Shown here: piece by piece, positions 57,577 to 64,000 of the stretch
Position numbering within the stretch: position 1 is the stretch's first letter
Layout of the letters: every line of letters starts with the position of its first letter
Assembly: GCA_022605405.1 (NCBI GenBank)
Contig: JABYQQ010000005.1
Location: forward strand, 434,001 to 498,000
DNA length: 64,000 nucleotides
Direction of reading: 5' to 3'
Origin: Earliella scabrosa
Lineage: Eukaryota > Basidiomycota > Agaricomycetes > Polyporales > Polyporaceae
Notes under the pieces: generated by a model
What the model was told of the DNA's origin: nothing
The model's database searches: none
The model's input: the letters and a program-made list of their open reading frames with translations, nothing else
Made by a program: the position numbers and the translations under genes

Positions 57577-60500
57577 ATGGGTTTATTCGCGGAACAGGTT
57601 ACTTCGCTCGTTCGTAGGGCCGGCGCCCCAGAACAGGTCAGTCTTTGTGTTGCAGTCGGAACCCATCCTAATCCACACTCCAGGCTGGCATATTCGCTGG
57701 TCTCAACCCGGCGCACTACGATAGCTCGAATCCTATAAGGCTATGGGTTATTCAAGTCGGTGCGTATCTCCGTATATCTTCCACGTTCGACCCTCTCATC
57801 CCGTCCACTTGCTAGTGATCATCATTGGCACGACCCAGCTACTCGCGCTCTTGCTCAAGCGCATGCGCCAGCCACGCGTTATTGCGGAAGTCATCGGCGG
57901 TGTTATCCTTGGGCCATCCGTCATGGGCCAAATCGACGGCTACACACAGGCCATCTTCCATCCAGACTCCATCCCCATCCTTAACATCACCGCAAACGTT
58001 GGCCTCGTACTGTTCCTGTTCCTCGTGGGTATGGAAATCGACACCACGATCATTCGGAAGAATGCCAAACGCTCTGCCATCATCTCCGTCGCCGGTCTCG
58101 TTATTCCGCTCGGTCTCGGAGCTGCCCTAGCGGTCCCGATCTACCACGAATTCACCGACGGGTCCGCCAACTTCGGACTGTTCTGCCTGTTCATCGCTGT
58201 CGCTGTCGGCATTACTGCGTTCCCCGTGCTTTGCCGCATTCTGACGGAGCTCAAGCTTCTGGACACGACCGTGGGGGTGGTAACGCTATCCGCCGGCGTT
58301 GGCAATGATGGTGCGGTGTACTATATTTGGTCTTTGCAGAACGCTTTACTGACACAGATTTGTAGTGGTCGGCTGGGTTCTTCTCGCGCTCACTGTCGCG
58401 CTCATCAACGCCTCCGATGGTCTCACCGCGCTCTGGGTCCTCCTCGCTGGTGTTGCCTACATCCTGTTCGCCCTTTTCCCTCTCCGGTGGGCGTACCGCT
58501 GGCTGGCGAAGAAGAGTGGCAGTCTTGATGCTGGGACACCTTCGGCCATGATGATGACTGTCACGATCCTTGTCGTTCTCGTGTCTGCTTTCTACACAGA
58601 CATCATTGGTATCCATGCCATCTTCGTAAGTCTTACGTTAACTTCTCTTCACCCGTCAACAAGAACGTCATATCGACCTGTTTACTCAGGGTGGATTCGT
58701 GGCCGGTCTCATCATCCCGCACGATAATGGTTACGCTATCTCCCTTGTTGAGAAGCTGGAAGATTTGGTCTCTATCCTCTTCCTCCCTCTGGTAAGTGTG
58801 CTTAGGCATGTGCGACACCGAACTTCTACTGACTTGGTCTTCAGTATTTCGCCCTTTCCGGTCTCCGCACTAACCTGGGCTTGCTCAACAATGGCATCAC
58901 CTGGGGATATGTGGTCTTGATATGCACTATTGCATTCTTCTCTAAGTTCCTTGGTTGTGCCGTCACTGCCAAGTTGTGCGGTTTCAACTGGCGCGAGTCA
59001 GGTGCCATTGGAACGCTCATGAGTTGCAAGGGGTGAGTTCCATAGCGTTTCATGGTTAAGCCTGGCTAACCGCGTCATCTCACAGTCTGGTCGAGCTGAT
59101 CGTGCTCAACGTTGGCTTCCAGGCAGGCATTCTCGACACGCGCACGTTCTCGATGTTCGTCCTGCACGCCCTTGTGCTTACGTTCATGACGACGCCCCTC
59201 ACGATCCTCTTCTACCCACCGAAGTATCGAGTGCATGAAGGCGCTCTTCCGAAGCCTACGGATACATCCCGCGAAGAAGGCTCCAGTGCGCCAAGGGATC
59301 TTGAAGATGCTGTCAAGACGCGGTTCGCTGTCGTCGTCGATCGTATTGAGCAGCTTCCGGCTGTCATGACGCTCACCCAGCTGCTGCAATCCAACTCTAC
59401 AGGCACTCCCAGTGACGAGACCGCGAGCACAGCGGACTCGAGCACCAACGAGAAGGCTGCTCTTGCCGAGGCTCATGGTCTCCCTGTCCTGCCGCACGGT
59501 CGTCAGGCCGAAGCGCCTCGCATTACCGTCGATGCTCTTCGCCTAATCGAGCTCACGAACCGGACGTCGGCCGTCTTCAAATCGCACGAGGCCGAGAACC
59601 TCGCACACAGCGATCCCGTCCTCGCCATTCTGAAGACGCACGGCTACCTGAACCGCATGAACGTGTCCACCTCGCTCGCCGTCGTCGACTACGAAGACTT
59701 CTCCGAGAACGTCAGCCGACACACGCGTACGTCCGGGAGCCAGATGGTCATCCTTCCTTGGACAAGCGGCCTCGCCTCAGTCGAAGCCGTCGCTGCTGAG
59801 ACCCCCGCTGCCAACGAGGCCTCCAGCGCATCGCCCTTCGACGCGCTCTTCCAGCAGAAGCGCGAGGGCGACCATCACGCCGTCGCCGCGCACTCGCACT
59901 ACATCCGGCGCGTCTTTGCGGACACACCCGTCGACGTCGCGCTCTTCTGGGATCGTGGCTTCCCGCAGGCATTCGAGAGCGGCGCACGATACCACGTGTT
60001 CATGCCGTTCTTTGGCGGCCCCGACGACCGTGTCGCGCTCGCGTTCGTCGTGCAGCTGTGCCGGAATGCGTCTGTGTCGGCGACGGTGGTCCGGGTCAGG
60101 AAGAGTGACGACGACGCGCTCGGCCAGCGGGACACGATCGAAGAGATCAAGGCGCAGAACCAGCAGACAGTCCATAGCGTGAGTTCTCGAGCTGCATAAA
60201 TCGACTCTGAGGATGTCCGTGCTGACCGCGTGCTCGTCACACAGACGATGTTCCCCGACACCGTGTACGGCTCACAGACGACCCAAACCCGGCTCGCATC
60301 GAATACAGCCGACAGCATCCTCTGGGAGAAGCTCTCCACGCTGTCCGTGCCGGAGCTCGGCGCCGCGCTCTCGCGCATGACGTTCCTCGAGGAGACGTCG
60401 GCGAAGCCGCTGCACACCGTGGTCGAGATGGCGGCGCGGTGCGCACCGTCGCAGGCGCGGCAGGTGGTCGTCGTCGGGCGCTCGCGCCGGATGGCGGTCG

Positions 60501-60655
60501 AGTCGCACCACGCGGAGCTGCAGGCGCTGTGCAGCGGGCGGAGCGCGTCGCTGGGCTCGGAGCTGCCGAAGACGCTTGGGGACGTTGCGTGCGCGTTTGT
60601 CGCGTCGGGATCGAATGCGAGTCTGCTGGTGATGCAGGCTGCGCGGAGGGAGTGA
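57577..60655 (+). CDS. K+/H+ antiporter, KHA1-type (CPA2 family)
   Basis: Multi-exon gene from the ATG at 57577 (MGLFAEQVTSLVRRAG), about 880 residues. The N-terminal half is the 12-helix cation/proton antiporter domain: IIIGTTQLLALLLKRM, QPRVIAEVIGGVILGPS (ion-path motif), FLFLVGMEIDTT, ITAFPVLCRILTEL, GVVTLSAGVGNDVVGW (with the paired acidic site GND), GIHAIFGGFVAGLIIPH, LPLYFALSGLRTNLG and SCKGLVELIVLNVGFQAGI. The C-terminal half is soluble and resembles the UspA-like regulatory part of Kha1 (ARQVVVVGRSRRMAVESHH, SLGSELPKTLGDVACAFV). Yeast Kha1 exchanges K+ for H+ in Golgi-type membranes. Stop at 60653-60655. Confidence 0.92.
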
Positions 60656-60962
60656 GTGTGCAGCCGGGGAGGCGGACGTTTGTGGAGAGACGAGCTGCTT
60701 AATGTCCTGTAACGATATATGACGACCATAGTTTCGCACATGTGCTTTGTACCATAGTCTTAGTTGCATCATCTACATATACCTTAACAGTTTTCACGTC
60801 ATCCACTACCACCGTAGAGCGTTGCATGTCACCTAGGCAGCACTGACTGCGAGGATTGTCTATGTCTATGTTAAGTCACAACTGCCAGCGCATCATACAA
60901 GTCAGGGAGTGTAGCGATAGTACTAGTAACGAAGTCATAATGGTGGCCGTCTCTGCACGCGT
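60656..60962. other. Short intergenic gap between convergent genes
   Basis: 307 bases, no gene seen. Confidence 0.5.
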
Positions 60963-63104
60963 CTAACTGGCTACATTGAACCCTTCGCAATGCACGAGGT
61001 CCAACGAGGTGCGCTGCCACTCCCTCCCATTCTCCCGAGCCGCGAATGGTTCATCTCGGAGATACAGATGCCGTTTGAATGCAATGTTCAGGTTCCCTCC
61101 GCACCTGGAAAGCCTAGGATCAATGCAGGACGTCGGCGATCCACTGCTGCGAGTGGCCCATATTGGAGAGCTGAAGGGTGGGAAGAAGTCATCAGGGAAG
61201 GGATTGCGTCCGTGCAGCTCTTCCCTGTGATCGATAACGGTATCCACCCTCCACGCCTGTCCTATCTCCAGGTCGTGCTCCACCGGGCGTCGAGTAGTGT
61301 TGGTGCCGGACAACTGAGGAAGGGTCTTCCAGCTTGATACTAACGTCTCGCTGGACACCGAGTGAGACGCTAAACCGTGGGGGTCGAAGCTGTCTTCGAA
61401 AGCAAGGTGGGGTTGGTGTCCCGCCCGGGTCTGTATCTCCGTCGGCGCCAAAACGCATCCCTGGGCATTGGGGGAAGGCGACATCTGGCTTCTGGGCTGG
61501 AAGTCGTCCTCGAGAGTCTGGCTGTACACTGAGTCTCCAGGGATTCAATGGGTCGTTGAACCTACTGGCATCCAGGGATATGAGGTCATTCCTAAACGCC
61601 ACGCTGTAACGCGTATGGTCGGATTCGCCCAGTGACTCCATCTCTCTGGTCTCGGCGTCTTGTCGTTGAAGATCAAGGAATAGACGAGGTATCCCTATGG
61701 CGCTCACACTGAGTGCCGCCGTGATGGTGCAAGCGGCTCAGGCTTTAGAACTAGGGCGGGACCAGCACAGCATGGTGACATACGTAGGATAGAACATGGT
61801 CCACGCTCTCAGAAAGAGCGTGAAGCCCTCGTGGTCGTACTCGAGGGAGAAGTTGTGAGGGATCGAGATAAGGTTGATCATCATGTTACAAATCATGAAC
61901 CTGTTATTGGTTTGGTTAGTACACGAGATTGACTTGATCATACAAGGGACAATGCCTACACGAGGCCTGTGATCGCTGACAAGGGAAATGACGGATAACC
62001 ACTGGCAGTGAGCGTGGTAGGGATATTATGTACTTGAGGGAGCACGTACCATCGTAGAACAGTATGCCGCCGAGACTGCCGCTCGAGCTTCTGGGACGCA
62101 AACTGTAGATAGTAACAATGCAGGTCATGCAGTCGGCAATGATGGCTAGGATAGTGGTGATGTAGTAGACTGCATCCATGCGCGCGAGAGTTAGGCCGCT
62201 GAAATAGAAAACACGAAGCGAACAGGAAGCCTTACTCCTAAATCAAGCAGTGAGTCCAAAGGTTTAGAAATGACGCGCCTCAGCATGGATATGATGTTGA
62301 ACTCACGGGATGGATCGGATACCGGATTGCAGTATACCCTCAACTCCACATTGATCAAGTCCGAGTGTAATGAGAGGGAGTACATGGATATTCGAAGCTT
62401 CCAGCTGGACATTGGTCGGGAGGATATATATAATTAGGGGGTTAGAGCTGCAGGACGCTCCAGGTACTCACGACGAAAATGATGGGATTGACCGCTGCTA
62501 GAGGAAGCACTACGAGATAACTGAAGCGTTTACTCCCAGAAATCGCGTTGGCCCGAATGCATGTGAGCGCTGGTAAATTCGTCTGTCACCGTGATATGCC
62601 ACTGATGGTCGGATGACTCACCCGCACAAGCAAGACTGTTGATCACATTGAGAGCGTCGCCAATGTGTATCATGATTTGGCAGTTCTGACGTTCCAGTTC
62701 AAGTCAGGATAGCGTGTATAGCGTATTCTGTGAACGCCGTACCGTTGTACTCCCACCAGATTGCCACGGTTCGAGATGCAAGATCAGAACGATCTGGGCC
62801 AAGAGAGCTGGGTATCGCACAGCACAGAATACAAACATGGCCTTCGTCAGCCGACGGTGCCGGCGTGACCAGTACAGAGTCACTTCCTCTGGGAAAGTCA
62901 GGAGAAAGTCGTGACAGAACAATGCTTGAAGGCGAGGAATCAGTAAGAGGCCCCTTCATCCGCAACGAAAGAAAGTCTACTCACCCGTTGACGCTACGGC
63001 AAAGTAGTTGTTGATCAAGCTGGAAGATCGACATCAACTTATGGGCTGGGACCATCTGTGGCGCCGAACACGAACATTCCATGTATATCAGATTCAGTGG
63101 GCAT
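60963..63104 (-). CDS. DUF6533 seven-TM protein, gene 4 (divergent member)
   Basis: Minus-strand gene with the DUF6533 core HDFLLTFPEEVTLYWSRR, preceded by LINNYFAVAST in a tiny exon. I place the start at the ATG at 63104 (MPTESDIHG), joined by a phase-correct but weak GTTCGT donor. Further exons encode hydrophobic segments: ALLAQIVLILHL, then VYYITTILAIIADCMTCIV with GGILFYDG, FMICNMMINLISIPHNF and LFLRAWTMFYPT. The join into VSAIGIPRLFLDLQRQD parallels the RFLxDLQ block of genes 1-3. The C-terminal tail is long and polar, ending GFNVAS at 60963; the last intron, near 61540-61570, is uncertain (one option is only 37 bases). Genes 1-3 are closer to each other than to this one. Membrane protein of unknown function. 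Confidence 0.68.
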
Positions 63105-63462
63105 GTTGAGAGGTTAAAGGCGGGAGGCGCAACTTTGCCAACTGGAGATCCAAGGGAATATTATACGCGAGGCCGGGTGGCAGTTCACGAACCGGCCCTG
63201 GACGCCCTCTGGGAATAACCCACAAGTACCAGTGCCCATATTCTTCTGATACAGCATGAGCTCTTCTCGAAGTCGTAGTGACAGGGTCCCAATGTCCAGC
63301 GGAGCGACTAGCGCGCGTCGACAAATTTCTTTGCTTCGTACCACCACCTCGACCGTCGACGGTCGCGTTCGCCTTCTCGCTCATCGTTCCATTCGTTACA
63401 GTAGTAATTTTCTTAAACTCGTACACTCCCTCCACCTAGTCTTACCCTACCACTCTACACCT
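63105..63462. promoter_or_regulatory. Shared promoter of DUF6533 gene 4 and the poly-Q gene
   Basis: 358 bases between divergent starts. A pyrimidine-rich run (about 63420-63460) directly precedes the plus-strand start. Confidence 0.45.
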
Positions 63463-64000
63463 ATGGTCAACGGCGTCGCGAACCCCGCCCAAGGCGCTCA
63501 CCTCGGGCTGAACCTCGGCGGTGGCCAGCAGCCCATCGGCCCAGCCGGTCCTCAGCAACAACAGCAGCAACAGCAGCAACAGCAGCAACAGCAACAGCCT
63601 CAACAGCCCCAACCACCCGGCGCTCAAAACGGTGTCCCCGGTGAAGGCCAGCCCGGCCAGCCCCCTGCCTTGGCCCCTCAGCCTCCGCAGCACGGCGCAG
63701 GCGGCAACCCCATGGTCGCAGACCAAGACGCTATCGAGCGTGCACGCGCTGCCGCAGATGCAGCACGCCTGGAGAAAGACAAAAAGCCACGCATCGAGCT
63801 CCCTCCCCTAGTTCCGGGTCACAAGGGCAGTCCCCACGCCTACCGTAAGTACCTACGCTCCTCGTTTTCGTACCCGGTATTGCATTCGCGCCCATTCAGT
63901 ACCATACACACCGTCGTTTGTATACCTTGACCGTACACGAATTCACGCCTACGCGAATCCACATAGAGCTGGGAAGCATGAGATCCGACACAGACAGTGC
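63463..64000 (+). CDS. Poly-glutamine protein, 5' part only
   Basis: ATG at 63463 (MVNGVANPAQGAHLGLN) opens a Gly/Pro/Gln-rich chain with an uninterrupted run of 15 Gln, then more Pro/Gln, then a charged helical region (DAIERARAAADAARLEKDK) and IELPPLVPGHKGSPHAY. A GTAAGT donor follows 63844. The acceptor ending at 63966 continues in frame as QLGSMRSDTDS to the window end. The gene is cut by the window, so its family cannot be judged. Low-complexity Gln/Pro tracts are frequent in fungal transcription and chromatin proteins, but that is only a hint. Confidence 0.75.
63555..63598. repeat. CAG/CAA glutamine-codon repeat
   Basis: A run of mixed CAG and CAA codons encodes 15 Gln inside the terminal gene. 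The mixing of codons makes it less prone to slippage than a pure CAG tract. Confidence 0.9.

Noticed and set aside
1..64000. CRISPR arrays, bacterial operons, prophage or intact transposons
   Set aside because: No spaced direct repeats, no transposase, integrase or reverse transcriptase motifs; introns, snRNA and tRNA intron show a fungal nuclear chromosome.

Overview
The window reads as basidiomycete (Agaricomycete-type) nuclear DNA. Protein genes are broken by many short GT-AG introns (about 45-130 bases), coding exons are GC-rich, genes lie on both strands with short shared promoters, and four genes of the 7-TM DUF6533 family, abundant in mushroom-forming fungi, are present. A U2 snRNA with its own TATA box and an intron-containing nuclear tRNA-His confirm a eukaryotic chromosome. 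There is no sign of bacterial operons, viruses, CRISPR arrays or an intact transposon. I assembled exon models by eye from splice consensus and reading frame. Ends are given to the base where the start and stop codons could be read; internal junctions are inferred.

Layout. 1-3.2 kb holds no convincing gene. Then come a GIS2/CNBP-like CCHC zinc-knuckle protein (-), a CCAAT and pyrimidine-rich promoter-like stretch with a doubtful 61-residue spliced gene (+), and an ARO8-type aminotransferase (-). From 10 to 23 kb on the + strand: DUF6533 gene 1, a Reb1/Rtf1-like Myb factor, a Dbl-homology RhoGEF, and DUF6533 gene 2. From 23 to 31 kb on the - strand: a very large DH-PH RhoGEF, whose first exons lie in a stretch that looks empty, and a Grr1/AMN1-like leucine-rich repeat protein. 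From 31.8 to 39.1 kb on the + strand: a doubtful 104-residue protein, a membrane-anchored amidohydrolase-fold protein whose metal ligands appear lost, and DUF6533 gene 3.

39-52 kb is a dense housekeeping block: RING protein (-), tRNA-His (-), short-form tRNase Z (+), THOC7 (-), VTC1 (+), NDUFA8 (-), a small ubiquitin-like-fold protein (+), NDUFAF3 (-), SWC4/DMAP1 (+), lipoate-protein ligase (+), and an 85-residue NDUFA1/NUO-9.8 gene (-) that emerges only when four tiny exons are joined. 52.6-64 kb holds the U2 snRNA (+), a REEP/HVA22-family protein (-), the splicing factor BUD31 (+), a KHA1-type K+/H+ antiporter (+), the divergent DUF6533 gene 4 (-), and the 5' end of a poly-glutamine protein (+) that runs off the window.

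Functional themes: three genes for building mitochondrial complex I (NDUFA8, NDUFAF3, NDUFA1) plus lipoate attachment within 7 kb; a tRNA beside the nuclease that trims tRNA 3' ends; and U2 snRNA 3 kb from BUD31. These are probably chance neighbours or shared-promoter pairs rather than a dedicated cluster. The most unusual items are the degenerate amidohydrolase, the dispersed DUF6533 family with conserved intron positions, and an exon that contributes only the start codon.
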